From assembly GCA_015179045.1 (NCBI GenBank), contig WHUZ01000030.1, forward strand, positions 434,001 to 498,000: a DNA stretch of 64,000 nt, given 5' to 3'. The position numbers were made by a program, and so were the translations under genes. Source of the stretch: Kalaharituber pfeilii (Eukaryota; Ascomycota; Pezizomycetes; Pezizales; Pezizaceae). Position 1 is the stretch's first letter, and every line of letters begins with the position of its first letter. Positions 10,789 through 22,801 of the stretch are shown in pieces. The notes under the pieces were generated by a model, which worked only from the letters and a program-made list of their open reading frames with translations, did no database searches and had not been told where the DNA came from.

Positions 10789-12250
10789 ATAGTGAGTTAT
10801 CCATAACCAGCCAAGTTCTGCAAAGCCTATGCCTTATCACACATAGAGTGTGTGGAGCGGTTTTGAAGCCGAATTTTGTAATGGCAGCAATGCAAATTCT
10901 GTAACTGGAAACATGAGATTCACTGCTGATGAAATAACGTCAAATAGGCTTCATTGGACGTAGTGTCATTCCGGAAAACCAGTGAATAACGAAGGACCGG
11001 AGTTGCACTTTTTATCAAGTTGATGGTATTTCATAGCTTGCTGGGTCAGCGTTCTAGGCAGCAATGTATCAAGCTTATTGAGCAGGCCTTGTTCAGCGTG
11101 AATGCGTGGGCCCTATATATTGCATCTAAATATGCTTATTTTTTTCAATGCTTTGAACATTCATGAACTCTCTACTTTTGCCTCGTAGACGCTTATTCCA
11201 GAATTACTTTCGTTGATTGTGTGTGCCCTTCTTTCTAGTAGACATCCATACCCACCAGTGTCGAAAGCGCTCAGAGATATCACGCTAGGGCGGAGGTCAA
11301 CAGAATGATTAAATGTGAGTAGTTAAAATATGGAGTCAGATGCAGGAAGATGGAATTGGTTTAGTTAACTTGGGACACCACGGGAATGATGCAAAAGTGG
11401 ATCCAATATAACATGTTTGACTACTGAAAACGCATCAGCATAATATTCTCTGGAAGTTCGCTGACAAATGGAATTCACATTGGGCCGGCAAATTACGACG
11501 TAGCGGGCCTATAAATCAATGGGAACAGCTAGCGAGTCAAGAACGCTTAAGCAACAGATCAGAATGGAGCGGTCCTGACAGCAAGAAGTAATTATCTACA
11601 CCTCGTTGACAACAGGTCGAGCCAACTTTTTGCACGATTCCACAGTCGCTACTAACCAAAGACTAGCTACTCGCGTAATTGAAGTCTGTCTATGCACCTC
11701 GTGATGTGCCGGCAGTGAAAACGATCTTCAAAATGTCCAACCCACTCAGCGTTGACAGCGGTACTTGATTGAGATTTCAAGTTTCATTTTGTAAGTTCCA
11801 AAATATTTTGCACTTGAGCGGTGGACATAAAAAATAAATGAACAATTGCATGCTTGACGCACAATATTCTCATAACCATTCATTAACTGGGTAATATTAG
11901 AGTCTTTAATATCAAGGGTGTGGATCTTTAACACACATTGTTTTTCCCTGAATATTCAAATGGCTTCTCGTAACCAGGGCCACCTTTCACGCACTACGAC
12001 ACATGGCATATAGGCCAGGGCAGAAAGTTATTCGCCGTTGATCATTGCAGAAGATCTGCAACCCAAAAGCCCCCCTCGCATTTTTGCGAGCCAGTGATCT
12101 GCTTACAAGGGGTGAACATGTCATAATCCCTGGGTATTAAACATGTCAAGCTTAAATCCGATGAGATCATACCTTGGTAGCACGAAATCTGAGATCTATT
12201 GCCAACGAGTTATTCCGGTGCAAACTGGAAAAGTTGAATGAGCATGAGCT
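10789..12250. other. Gene-free stretch
   Basis: Downstream of the CVNH gene I see no coding exon, RNA gene or transposon that I can support. Confidence 0.45.
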
Positions 12251-12263
12251 AAGTTCGCTAAAC

Positions 12264-12320
12264 CATCGCCATAGCCCATAGGGCGGCCAGCGATTAATGG
12301 TATTAAAAAAAAAAAAAAAA
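12264..12320 (+). mobile_element. Family-A retroposon stub (57 bp)
   Basis: CATCGCCATAGCCCATAGGG...GCGATTAATGGTATT plus poly(A), between exact 13-bp copies of AAGTTCGCTAAAC (12251-12263 and 12321-12333). Confidence 0.92.
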
Positions 12321-12461
12321 AAGTTCGCTAAACTCTTCAATCTAGGTTATAAGGCCCTGTTTTGGTTGCAGTAGGTCGTATCAGATAGGTTAGACCTAGC
12401 ATCAGTTTGAATGGCCAAGGCGGGATACTACGTAAGAGGTGCAATTGGAACTGGGGAAGTA

Positions 12462-12462
12462 A

Positions 12463-12493
<31 letters not shown>

Positions 12494-12713
12494 ATACTTA
12501 AGGGCTATGGCGAGGGTTTAGTTACATGAATAAGAGAGGTAAAGTGGAATAGTGGATGGAATAATAACAGTAAATAATAATAAATAATAATAAAGAGACC
12601 GATTCTCCAGACATTCAATCCATCCTTTTCAGTCATCCTCCAGACGGTTCATTAGTTCGATAATCGGGTCCTTGTCCCGTTTTGGTGAGTTTTCGATGTC
12701 CCGCTTGCCTCCT
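12462..12713 (-). mobile_element. Family-A retroposon, 3' UTR-length copy
   Basis: A poly(T) of about 27 nt, then AATATACTTAAGGGCTATGGCGAGGGTTTAGTTACAT and about 190 bp of further sequence. TGGGGAAGTA duplications flank it (12452-12461 and 12714-12723). No coding remnant is obvious; part is an (AATAAT)n run. Confidence 0.7.
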
Positions 12714-12904
12714 TGGGGAAGTATTTGTTTGCTACAATCTGACTACTTATGTCAGGGCCTACCCGGGAAGGGGATATCCACCCATTGACCTGTAAAGCTG
12801 CTAGTGACAATTCGGCCTGATCAACCGATAGCTACAGTCTAGTAATGAAACATGGGTCGGGCACGGATGTGTATTACAAGGATCTGACGGCATGATCATA
12901 GCAT

Positions 12905-13010
12905 AGTGCCAGCCACCGGACGGACCTCTAGGAGCAAAGCCACTGAATGGACCTCCAGGAGCAGAGCCACTGAACGGACCTCCAGGAGCAGAGCCACCGG
13001 ATGGACCTCT
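12905..13010. repeat. Short minisatellite (~30-bp unit)
   Basis: About four imperfect units of GGACCTCCAGGAGCAGAGCC-x-ACTGAA. On the minus strand it reads as a Gly/Pro/Ser array (GGSAPGGPFSGSAPGGPF) inside an open frame at 12801-13136. No start, splice or family evidence makes this a gene. Confidence 0.6.
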
Positions 13011-13278
13011 AGATGAGGCGAGGCAGTGGCTGAGGGATATCCATAGATAGAATGTCATGATATCATAGCAAGTTAGGATAGATGGATGGCACGCAGGATT
13101 GACTATATGAAGGGCCAGCAAGAGCTGCCCTCTCAAAGGTCAAGCACCAAGCGTTGTCCTAAGTTACACCCTCATATTTACTACATCATCGTAGAAACCG
13201 TAACAACGTACCTACAGATATGCAGTGCCAAAAAAAATCGGCAACTTGAACGTTTGTTTGCTACATTCTCATTGTGCA

Positions 13279-13296
13279 AAAGAAGAAGAAGAAGAA

Positions 13297-13328
<32 letters not shown>

Positions 13329-13330
13329 AA
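13279..13330. repeat. (AAG)n microsatellite
   Basis: About 14 AAG/AGA units followed by an A-rich tract. The poly-arginine frame across it is an artefact of the repeat. Confidence 0.9.
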
Positions 13331-13679
13331 AAAAATAAAAAAATAAAAAAATAACGTCACTGACCGGGATCCGGCGCATTACCGGGATCCGGCGCACTTC
13401 CGGAATAAAAAAATAGCCTCCTGTAAGGCCAAATCTTCATAGAAGATAACCAAATTGCATATACAGCTTGGGGAGGTATAGGAAAGTAACTTCCGCACCT
13501 CAGTTAGCCAATTGGAAATTTTGAATGATACTACTCTATGGTGGTAGTTGCCCAATTAGGCATCTGAACCCTATGCAGATGTAAAATGGCAAGATGGCTA
13601 TTTAGGACCTTGAGCAAGTGCATATACCTTCTATAGTATGTATTCAAGAGATCTGAAATGTTTCATGATGATTGGATAC

Positions 13680-13895
13680 TGTTACGGGTTCACCGCAACC
13701 GTAGGGCGGGCGGTCGGTGGATGCGCGCGCATACGAAATGCGCATATGCGTAAGCGACATGCGACAGCCGGAAAGGCGCCGCAATCGCATAAATGAGTGC
13801 TATATGAGCTACGCAGAGGACTAGTGAGTATCGCTAGTCAAGTGTCTTTTTGGCCTGGCGGACGGTAACTCTCTGCATTTACCACCTCCGTAACA
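13680..13895 (+). mobile_element. Solo LTR, family L1 (216 bp)
   Basis: It starts TGTTACGGGTTCACCGCAAC and ends ACCTCCGTAACA. The flanks are exact 5-bp duplications GATAC (13675-13679 and 13896-13900). TG...CA ends, 5-bp target duplication, ~220 bp length and an internal TATA-like GCTATATGAG favour a solo LTR of a Ty3/gypsy-type element. Further copies: 39866-40088 (reverse), 44454-44677 and partial pieces at 38.86-39.01, 40.57-40.70 and 42.51-42.54 kb. No internal retroelement coding region is present in the window. Confidence 0.8.
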
Positions 13896-14465
13896 GATAC
13901 ATATGGAACAAGTGGTGAGCCAATATCTATACATATATTTTTACTGGAATATAGTATATACGCAACGTGAGTATAATTCAGATTGAAGATTTGCTTCAAA
14001 GTGGGGAATCTGTATCGCAACTTTGCCTGACCCATGACTCAGAACCCACTGTATCTAGAAGAAACTAATAATCACGTGGTCACCTCCCAATCGGGTTTCT
14101 GCTGAACATGCCAAGACTTGGTGATAGGTTCACAGCGTGGTGTTGAAGAAAAAGGAAATACAGGGTACATTTGCACTCCACGTTCGGTGCTCAAAGTGGT
14201 GCGTGGGCCTCCTAAGCAGAGCAACACCCATGCATGAAACTCCGCTTAGTCAGCGTCTGGTTACGAGGCTAGTGCGTGGGGGGTTCACTTGGATCATGAT
14301 CATGGGCATACCATTGCCAGTGGCTTGGGTTGAAGGTAGCCATGGGCCTTGGCATGCTTAGCTGCTGTCGACTTTCAATCACCCACAACACTCCACCCTA
14401 TGAATTGACACCCCACTCACTGCCGACGATGCCCAATCACGCCCTCGGAGAAAATGAAAGCTGGA

Positions 14466-15112
14466 ATGTCAGCAGAGTCGCCTCCTCCCCGGCTTAGGAC
14501 CATTCATGAGGTCCAAAGAAGGGCAAAAAGAAACAACGATCAGCAACTAACTCAAATTACACAGTAGGAACAACAATAGGGGTAGCAGTGACGCCCTGCG
14601 GATAACGAAGCCGCAAGCGAAGACTTCGGTCGAAGATGAAGAGACGCTTTCGCACGGAAAATGTTGAAAAACAAAAGAAAAGAAGAATTCTCCGAAAACT
14701 GCTCGATGCCTAACTCACAAAACCTTGCTATCTCAACTTGTCCTGCCTCCTCCTCCCGTCGATTACTTCGCCCAGCGCTCAATCCAATTCACCTCGACTG
14801 GTATTTTTCTGGGATACTTTCTGAGACTAAGGCCCCCTTACAATTAGAATAGGATGCCATTCAGGAGGTCTGCAATCGCCGTCGTTACATCGGGGTCACA
14901 ATAGGAAAACAAAAAGCAAGCGCCAGATACCTCCGGGAATGTGAATCCGCAACCTGCAAAGACTGTTAAACTACATCGCAAACTTATCAGGACTTCCGAC
15001 GATGTTGACGATGAAAGTCAACGATCACAGCTTCTATCTGATATTTCGCCCAAAGTTCAGTCATATGTTAACCCCCGTGAAGGCACAAAAGTCCAGGTCA
15101 CGCCATAACTAT
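14466..15112 (+). other. Possible small multi-exon or decayed gene
   Basis: Three stretches look coding but do not join cleanly. From ATG 14466 the frame reads MSAESPPPRLRTIHEVQRRA and stops after QITQ. Another reads DALRITKPQAKTSVEDEETL. From an acceptor-like CACAATAG ending at 14901 it reads QAPDTSGNVNPQPAKTVKLH, then RTSDDVDDESQRSQLLSDIS, stopping near 15110. The blocks resemble each other weakly (KPQAKTSVEDEE and QPAKTV...DDVDDE). This could be a rapidly evolving gene or a relic. I do not recognise a family. Confidence 0.25.
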
Positions 15113-17620
15113 ACTGGTGTGAAAAGTCCCCGTCATCCTGAACAAGCCGGCAGGTCACTAAATTCGGCTGGACTCATATTTGCAATCTGGCATGATCTGT
15201 ATGTACTGCAGTCTTGGAACTGAAACTCATCAGAGGGCGATCACAGAATACTTGCAGCCATAATCAAGCCCTCAATCTCCGAACATCTTTTCTAGCCTTA
15301 AGTACTGCTCTATACACAATACCACTCTTCCTGGAAGCGTGTTCCAGCACTTAAGTTTCCAGATTCTTATTCATCTGCTAAGAACGCTTATAGTTGAACG
15401 ATAGTTGCGATCTTGATAAATGCATTAACGTCGTGAATGGGAGGTACGGGGTGTGGGGTGTTGGGGGGAGCAGGGGCAAAGAGGATGGGCCGCCTAAAGA
15501 GACCACGGCGCAGTGCATAAAAATGTACTGGAAAATATTCAATATTCCGATACTCCGAAAGGCATCCATCGATGGCTTTTCGAAGGTGGAACGGCTCAAG
15601 CGCCAAGACATCTCCCAAAGATAAGCATGTTCGCTCCATGGCAGGGAGAATGTGAAGGGAATTTCCAACCGTGCAACCTGAAGCCTCCCACCACAGTGGA
15701 AAACGGCTATAACTTTCCAAACGGACGCTTCGTTCCTAATGAATTTTGAGAGTAATTTAATTTTTGTTCCCTCTTCAATGTTTGCGCTCCTCGTTGCTGT
15801 ACTCGTTTATTGCTTCCTCAGGGTTCTGCTATAGTTTAGCGGGGGTAATGTCGTGGATGGTTTGCCGTTTTTATGGTTTTAGTTGCCGAATCTGGATACG
15901 AGCAGTCGCATGCAGACAAGCCGCAGGCACTAGACGTGTCACTGCGGAGCCTTCTCGGTCGCTACCATGGAGCACTCAATTTTTTTTTTTTTTACAATAG
16001 CATTATTTATTAATAGCAGCATTAGGTGGGAAGCATGCAACAGGGGAAAAAAAGAAACACAGGGGCCAAAGGAGGAATGCGCATGTTGGAGGATAACCTG
16101 AAGGGCTTGTGGGTACTGGAGGCGGTTATTTCGGCAGGGTGTAGGTGATAAAACTGTAGATGCTGTAGATGTAGCACTTTCACTTTCTTCCTCAAAATTC
16201 AGAATCAGTGCAGTCAATATAGTCTATAATCATTTCATCAGAGATTATGTATATTGTGTGAATTAGTGATTGCTCAAACGGGAAACTCGGGTGGGGTGTA
16301 GGTGCCAAGGTGCGGACTAGTTAGCCGCTTCCGAGCAGCTTCCCCACACCAGAAACCATGCAGCACCGGATTTCGGTGCAACCAGACTAGGATTTCGGCA
16401 AGTTGCTACAAACGATCTATCGTAGGTAGTCTACCTTCCTGGCATCACCAGCTTTTGAATTGACAGATTAGTTCGATGCTTTTCTCTATTTTGTTTCACT
16501 CACTCACCAGCTATTCCTCCCTAGTCGGCTTTCCTGGCTTTACTGCCATATACATTAATCCTGCCTTCTGTACTTCACCAGTTTTCCTCCGTGGATGTGC
16601 CATGAAGCAGAGAAAGGAGACGGGGCTATGATAGGAAAGGTAGCGGAAGCAGGGCGAGCATGTTGAAGTGAGTGATAAATGAATGAACTGCGAGCGAGTG
16701 CGGTAAGGTTCGGCTGGCGGTTCTAACATTTGATCTCAATCAGAAAATGAAAAAAGCACTTGGGCAGTTTGGCTATACGGAATTCGCTCTTGCTACGATT
16801 TGCGGGTTGGTGAATTGTGGTGATCAGCTGTTCAAAGGTACTGTACGGTGCGAGTTCACCTTAGGGGGGTGTTCTGCTAGCTTCGCCATCAGGAATTTTG
16901 ATGGAGTTTTCTGCATATGGTGGAGTGCACGTAGAAGGGACCACTTACAGCTACCACGTCTGAAGACCTTCTACATTACCAATCCACCCCTGATTGAAAC
17001 CTAAAGGACATTAATAATATGTAGTATTTTGTCTGCTCTACAATTCTATGCCCTGTACAAAAAAAAAAAAAAACTAAGGAGTGAGTAGAAGCAGATTGAA
17101 ATGGAGGTACTTTGTATGGGAAAGCTGAAAAATGCAACGTGCCAAGAATGCTAAATCAGTACTAGTACAGGAAATCCTTACTCTATTTGGAAATGATCCA
17201 CATATTCCTTTGTCATGACCATAGCATTATGCATGCATAATTGGTAAACATTTATACAAAATGATTGTCATATCAGAAACAGACTCAAGGCTACATGGAA
17301 TTGTGAATCATAATGCTCGAAGTTATACTCACAATGATCATGAGTATAGTATTTTGCAGCTGCTGCAAAAAAATCCATTAAAGTTTAGCTCACAATAAAA
17401 ACACTGATAGAATAATACGAAATGCCCACATGCTCCAGGTTGTCCAATCTTTCGATTGCAAAGATGAGATGCCAAATATGCGTGTATTTTCGCTGAGGCT
17501 AGAAAGCCAACTGGGAGCCTATGTGTAGGGTAGTTAACCCCCCCCAAACAAAAAAGAAAAAGAACGTGTATTAGTCAGCGCGCGACGGAATGTACTGTAT
17601 CTTTTCCCTTTTATGTATAT
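15113..17620. other. Gene-free stretch
   Basis: Several overlapping open frames on both strands at 15.38-16.22 kb have no domain, promoter or splice support. A short poly(A) occurs at 17060. Nothing else recognised. Confidence 0.45.
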
Positions 17621-17621
17621 A

Positions 17622-17659
17622 AACCTCGCCATAGCCCATAGGGCGGCACGCGAGTAATG

Positions 17660-17695
<36 letters not shown>

Positions 17696-17840
17696 AATAA
17701 ATAAATAAATAAAAATAAAGCTACTCAAACCAGACAAGCAAGGGGACAAGCAAGGGGACAACCTGGTGGCATTGGTAGAATGGACGGATCTGCTTACCTT
17801 TCATGTATTTAAACCTCGCCATAGCGGCACGCGAGTAATG

Positions 17841-17876
<36 letters not shown>
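17622..17876 (+). repeat. Duplicated family-A stub with shared flank
   Basis: Two family-A stubs with ~30-nt A tails lie in direct orientation. Both are preceded by nearly the same sequence, TTATGTATATAAACC near 17613 and TTCATGTATTTAAACC near 17803. The second lacks the central CCCATAGGG bases of the hairpin. Because the flanks match too, this is more likely a segmental duplication of one insertion than two insertions. Confidence 0.7.
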
Positions 17877-17877
<1 letters not shown>

Positions 17878-19133
17878 GAACTTTCGGCAGCGCCCCAAAT
17901 CCGGGACGGAATTTAAGGAGTACCTTAATACGAGATGAAATCGAAGGTGTAACTAATTCAGGATTTAATGTAGTACAAAAACACTGGCAGGGATAATGAG
18001 CGTATGGCTGTGGTGGAACGGATCGGACAGATCTTGAAATGTGTGGAAGGTTATGCAAATATTGTTGGCATACAATACACATAGCCAACCATCACTGCCC
18101 TTGTTTGGGCTTGTGTAAAGGTTATTTTGAAGGTCAGTCGTAACGTTCTTGTATTCAAACATAGAGATTAATCATAATAATAGGTTCGGATCAATTATTC
18201 ACCATAATATGCAATGCACTGGATTCAGCCTGAGGGCAATTTGCACTTACAGTATAGGAAATTTTTTTGTTGTGACATCCGGAAAGTGTGCAAAATCACG
18301 ATTGTGCCCAATATCCTGGCAGAATACGTTACTAGTACTATTCACCCTAGAGTTGTACTACCAACCAATTTTCGTTCAGATCAAATTCTGGCAGCTTCAA
18401 TTTACTCTACCTATTCAGATCTTGTTAATTCTAACAGTCACGGCTCTGTGCCGTAGTATTTCATTGTTGGGATTCTACATATCATTTTCATTGCTACCAT
18501 GCAGAAGGCGTAGACTTTATACCTTCTGGAATGCAACATCGTACATGTGCACAATGCTCTGTTAGGTACTTGATGCGACATATAAATCATAGTGATTTAA
18601 GATTTTCATGAGCTCCACATATAGATTCAACATCCCCACAATCTGGATCAGCATTAGTAGAGGTGCGAGGTAGGTGCAGAGTTGGGAGAGGTACAGCCAG
18701 GAGCAAGTCAGGGCCGGAAAGTATCGGTTCAGGAGCTGGACAGAGGTAACACTCATGAGGTTTAGGAGGTGCGGGTTTACTGGGGTCGGGGTTGCTATCA
18801 ACATGGTAGGCAACATACCATTGGAGGAATAAAGTGCGGTAGGGAGTGGGGCTAATGCCAAGCATACTTCCTATGGTGCTTTAATTGTGTAGTCGCAAAG
18901 GTAATGTGGACTAAGAGCAAACTCCGCACACAATTGGTTGCAAATGCGATGGCAGGCAAGGCATACAAATCGCTTAATCAGTATTGCGGGGATACGGATA
19001 ATTGCAACTGCAGGATAATAAACAATCATCATCCATCATTACCACAGCTTCGACGTGAACAAAAAGACTCTTTACCCAAGTTCTCGCTTTGTACATCTGA
19101 CAGTTTGTGGTTCTGTCTCACTAGTCACCTAAG
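17877..19133. other. Upstream region of the NLR gene; no supported gene
   Basis: The minus-strand frame at 18587-18865 (MLGISPTPYRTLFLQWYVAY..., Pro-rich, 92 residues) is the most gene-like piece, but it has no recognised domain. No TATA box stands out before 19134. Confidence 0.35.
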
Positions 19134-22100
19134 ATGAATAACCAGAAAGCTGGGGGTCCAGGACGGCCACATAAGGGGAAATTTTTTCTGGATAAGCTTC
19201 CGCTCAAGTAAGTTTTCTATATAACGCCGTTTCATCGCTGCATTCCCTAGACTAACCTCTGCAAATTGATGGGCATCCCTCTAGATCGGGGTCTCCTGCC
19301 GGAAAAAAGAGGAATACAGGGGCCAGCAATGCCCTCTCCCTAGCTAATGTACTTCCACTCACCATGGGTGACGTGTCCAGAGAAAGTAATGAAAAACTAG
19401 CTACACTTGGTACGTATGGTTTATGCCCTCTTGTTATTCGCTGAGCCTTGTTAACATAGAGCTAGCACGGGATCAACGTCAAACAATTGAATGGACATCT
19501 TTACTTGCAGAATTTGATCAGCAGGTCAAGGATAACTACCTAGCCAAATATCAGAGGGAATTTGAACCCAACCTATATATTACTGTAGAGGGAATGACAC
19601 ACCCGCACGGCAGTAATCGCTTTGACCTACTGGATGCTGTTCAGACCTTCCTTTCAGATGCCGTGTCACAAAAGGTTTGCTTCATTTTTATTAAAGCTAT
19701 TTCTTGATTGATTTTATTTTTATTTCCTGTCAGTATTCAGTCGCAGCCTTACTGGAGAGTGCTAAGATATGTGAATTAAGGTTTGCTTGATTCAAGGTGC
19801 TGCTGGATCTGGAAAGTCAACCTTCAACCATCATCTTGCATACCAGCTATGGTCTGAGTATGATGGAGCTTCCAATCAAGCAACTGCCGTTGTTCCCCTA
19901 TTCATCTCACTCTTTAGAGTGTATACGGCAGGAACCCACAATCGAGATCTAATAGCAACATTCTTTACTAGACAAGGTTTTCGTGAAGACCAGATACAGC
20001 TGGTTCGGCATCAACGGCAGTTCGTGTTCATCTTGGATGGCTATGATGAAATTGAGAGACAGGATCGTAACTTTTTTATTGAAAATGAACTCGACCTATG
20101 GAACGCTAAAGTTGTTATTACCAGTCGACCTGAATATTTGCCATCAGGATATCAAAGCAAGTTTTACCCTCCTGGCCAGCCGCAGTTATTACAAGAATAC
20201 TGGATTGCGCCATTTTCGAAGTCAAGCATCCAGAAGTATATTATGCAATATGTAACGGCTAGGCCTACTGGACATTCAGTCAAGGAGTATGAACAGTATG
20301 TGCATAGGCCTGATATATGTGCATTAATAAGCAACCCGTTTCTCCTCAGAATGATTATGACAGTTACACCGGCTCAAGGCAAAGACAAGCTCAAGCGGGG
20401 GAATATATACGAACAGTTTATTGATCATTGGCTAGATCAAGCACATGCCCGTTTGAATAATATTCAACTACCAGAAACTCAACGTGATGTGTACAACCAG
20501 TTGGAGCACATGAACTTCAGCTTCCAAGTAAGATGCTTTTGTCAACATTTTGCACTAGCTCTCTACCGTCATCAGGCATTAGAAGCAACCTATGCTCCTA
20601 TTAATGAGTTCTCGAATTCTGAGCCACAGGATCGCTTCGACTGGAAGAAGTTTTTAGCACATGATAACAAAACACGGATTTTGCGCCTTAGTTCACCGCT
20701 TCTTCGGCAGGGGGATACTTACCGATTTCTGCACAAGTCACTACGGGATTATTTGGTAGCCGAAGTAATTTGGCAAGATGAATCACTAAAAGAGTGCAGC
20801 GCCAATGCACTGATTAATGAGTTTCATCTTGTCAATGATCCTGGTGTTCTTGATTTCATTGTTGAAAAAGCATGGCTATTGCAAGACTATTTTTTGGCCT
20901 TAATTGAGCGATCTAAAACCGACACTCAGTTTTCCACAGCAGCAGCAAATGCAATTACAATTCTAGTTCGAAGTGGGAAGAGCTTCAGTGGTTATAATTT
21001 GCGTGGGATACGAATTCCCAGGGCTGATCTATCCAACGGCTTCTTTGATCGAGCTAACCTACAAAATGCAGACCTTCGTCAGGTTCGTATAGTCAACTAG
21101 AACTTATAGTACTCATTGCACGTATCTAACATAGTTAGCTAATGGCATGACGAGCAGGTTCGTATGCATCAAACCTGGCTAAGGGAGGCAGACCTGAGTA
21201 AAGCTAGTATGAGTTGTGTGTCGTTTGGGGAAAGACTTTTCATCCAACTACAAGCATCCATCAACACATGCTGTTTCTCTCCTGATGGTAAGCTGCTTGC
21301 TTCTGGCAGTGGTTGCACTGTACAGATGTTTTCAGTTCAGCGTCAAGAAGCCATCCATAACTTTCAGGGCCATTGCGGCTCGGTATACAGTGTAGCATTC
21401 TCTCCTGATGGTCAGCTGCTTGCTTCTGGTAGTGAGGATTGCACTATTCGGCTGTGGTCAGTTCAGCATCAAGAAGCCATCCATACCTTTCAGGACCATA
21501 GTGGCTCGGTATGTAGTGTGATATTCTCTCCTGATGGTCAGCTGCTTGCTTCCGGCAGTGAGGATTGCACTATACGGCTGTGGTCAGTTCAGTGTCAAGA
21601 AGCCATCCATACTTTCCACAGCCAAAGGGGCTTGGTACACTGTGTAACATTCTCTACTGACTGTCAGCTGCTTGCTTCTGGCAACGAGGATTGCACTATA
21701 CAGCTGTGGTCAGTTCCACGTCAAGAAGCCATCCATACCTTTCAGGGCCATAGTAGCTGGGTAGACAGTATCGCGTTCTCTCCTGATGGTCGGCTGCTTG
21801 CTTCCAGCAGCAGTGATCGCACTATATGGCTGTGGTCAGTTCAGCGTCAAGCAGCCGTCCATATCTTTCAGGGCCATAGCGGCTCGGTACACAGTGTAGC
21901 ATTCTCTCCTGATGGTCAGCTGCTTGCTTCCGGCAGCGGTGATTGCACTATACAGCTGTGGTCAGTTCAGCGTCAAGCAGCCGTCCATAACTTTCAGGGC
22001 CATAGCGGCTCGGTATACAGTGTAGCATTCTCTCCTGATGGTCAGCTGCTTGCTTCTGGCAGCAGTGATCGCACTATACGGCTGTGGTCAGTTCCACATC

Positions 22101-22801
22101 AAGAAGCCGTCCATAACGTTCAGGGCCATAGTGGCTTGGTATGCAGTGTAGCGTTCTCTCCTGATGGTCAGCTACTTGCTTCCGGTAGCGGTGATTGCAC
22201 TATACGGCTGTGGTCAGTTCAGCATCAAGAGCCTATCCATACCTTTCAAAACCATTGTGGCTGGGTATACAGTGTAGCGTTCTCTCCGGATGGTCAGCTG
22301 CTTGCTTCCAGCAGCAGTAGTTGCACTATACAGCTGTGGTCAGTTCAGCATCAAGAAGCCATCCATACCTTTCAGGGCCATAGGCACCGAGTCTACAGTG
22401 TAGCGTTCTCTCCTGATGGTCAACTGCTTGCTTCCAGCAGCAGTGATCGCACTATCCGGCTGTGGTCAGTTCAGCGTCAAGAAGCTGTCCATACCTTTCA
22501 GGGCCATAGCGGCTCAGTATACAGTGTAGCATTCTCTCCTGATGGTCAGCTGCTTGCATCTGGCAGCGAGGATTGGACTATACGGCTGTGGTCAGTTCAG
22601 CATCAAGAAGCCATCCATATCTTTCAGGGTCATTGCAGCTGGACATATAGTGTAGCGTTCTCTCCTGATGGTCAGCTGCTTGCTTCTGGTAGTGAGGATT
22701 GCACTATACGGCTGTGGTCAATTCAGCGCCAAGAAGCCATCCATACCTTTCACAGTCATACTGTCACGGCTTGGCGTGCCATGGCGGCAGAGGGAAGCTG
22801 A
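19134..22801 (+). CDS. NACHT-WD40 STAND receptor (NLR-like), truncated by a solo LTR
   Basis: Predicted exons 19134-19207, 19285-19409, 19460-19674, 19781-21082 and 21158-22801 give 1119 residues. Residues 1-138 are a short N-terminal region without a recognised effector fold. Then come NACHT (Walker A GAAGSGKST near residue 145; Walker B FVFILDGYDEI near 220; VVITSRPEYLP sensor), a winged-helix/helical region, pentapeptide-like LRGIRIPRADLSNGFFDRAN..., and from about residue 600 a run of 42-residue WD40 repeats. Twelve repeats are nearly identical (SVAFSPDGQLLASGS-x-D-x-TIRLWSV), differing mainly at a few positions, as in fungal HET-D/HET-E incompatibility receptors. Such proteins oligomerise on ligand sensing by the repeats. 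The frame runs into a solo LTR at 22762 and stops at 22801. High repeat identity implies recent concerted change. Confidence 0.85.
19675..19780 (+). other. NLR intron 3, bounded by 11-bp direct repeat
   Basis: Splicing AAG|GTTTGC...GAATTAAG|GTTTGC joins SQK to VCLIQGAAGSGKS in frame. The 11 bases AAGGTTTGCTT occur at 19672-19682 and again at 19778-19788, spanning both splice sites. The intron precedes the NACHT domain. An earlier AG (TGTCAG, ending 19733) would put the exon out of frame with the P-loop. Confidence 0.7.
21083..21157 (+). other. NLR intron 4, bounded by 11-bp direct repeat
   Basis: CAG|GTTCGT...GAGCAG|GTTCGT joins ...NADLRQ to VRMHQTWLREADL. The 11 bases CAGGTTCGTAT lie at 21080-21090 and 21155-21165, again overlapping both splice sites. 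The intron separates the NACHT module from the WD40 module. Confidence 0.75.
21290..22756 (+). repeat. 126-bp coding tandem array (WD40 repeats)
   Basis: Twelve 42-codon units, the first a little shorter, with high nucleotide identity: the block TTCTCTCCTGATGGTCAGCT recurs almost unchanged. Differences cluster at the codons before SVAF, in the S-x-D loop and in the QHQEA stretch. This is the pattern of unequal exchange with diversifying positions. Confidence 0.9.

Noticed and set aside
13086..13346. Poly-arginine protein
   Set aside because: The frame crosses an (AAG)n microsatellite; no other support.
19734..19800. Apparent 1-nt frameshift just before the NLR P-loop
   Set aside because: With the acceptor at TGTCAG (19733) the exon YSVAALLESAKICEL runs out of frame before GAAGSGKS. 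A later acceptor (GAATTAAG, 19780) joins SQK to VCLIQGAAGSGKS in frame, so no frameshift is needed. Transcript data should decide.
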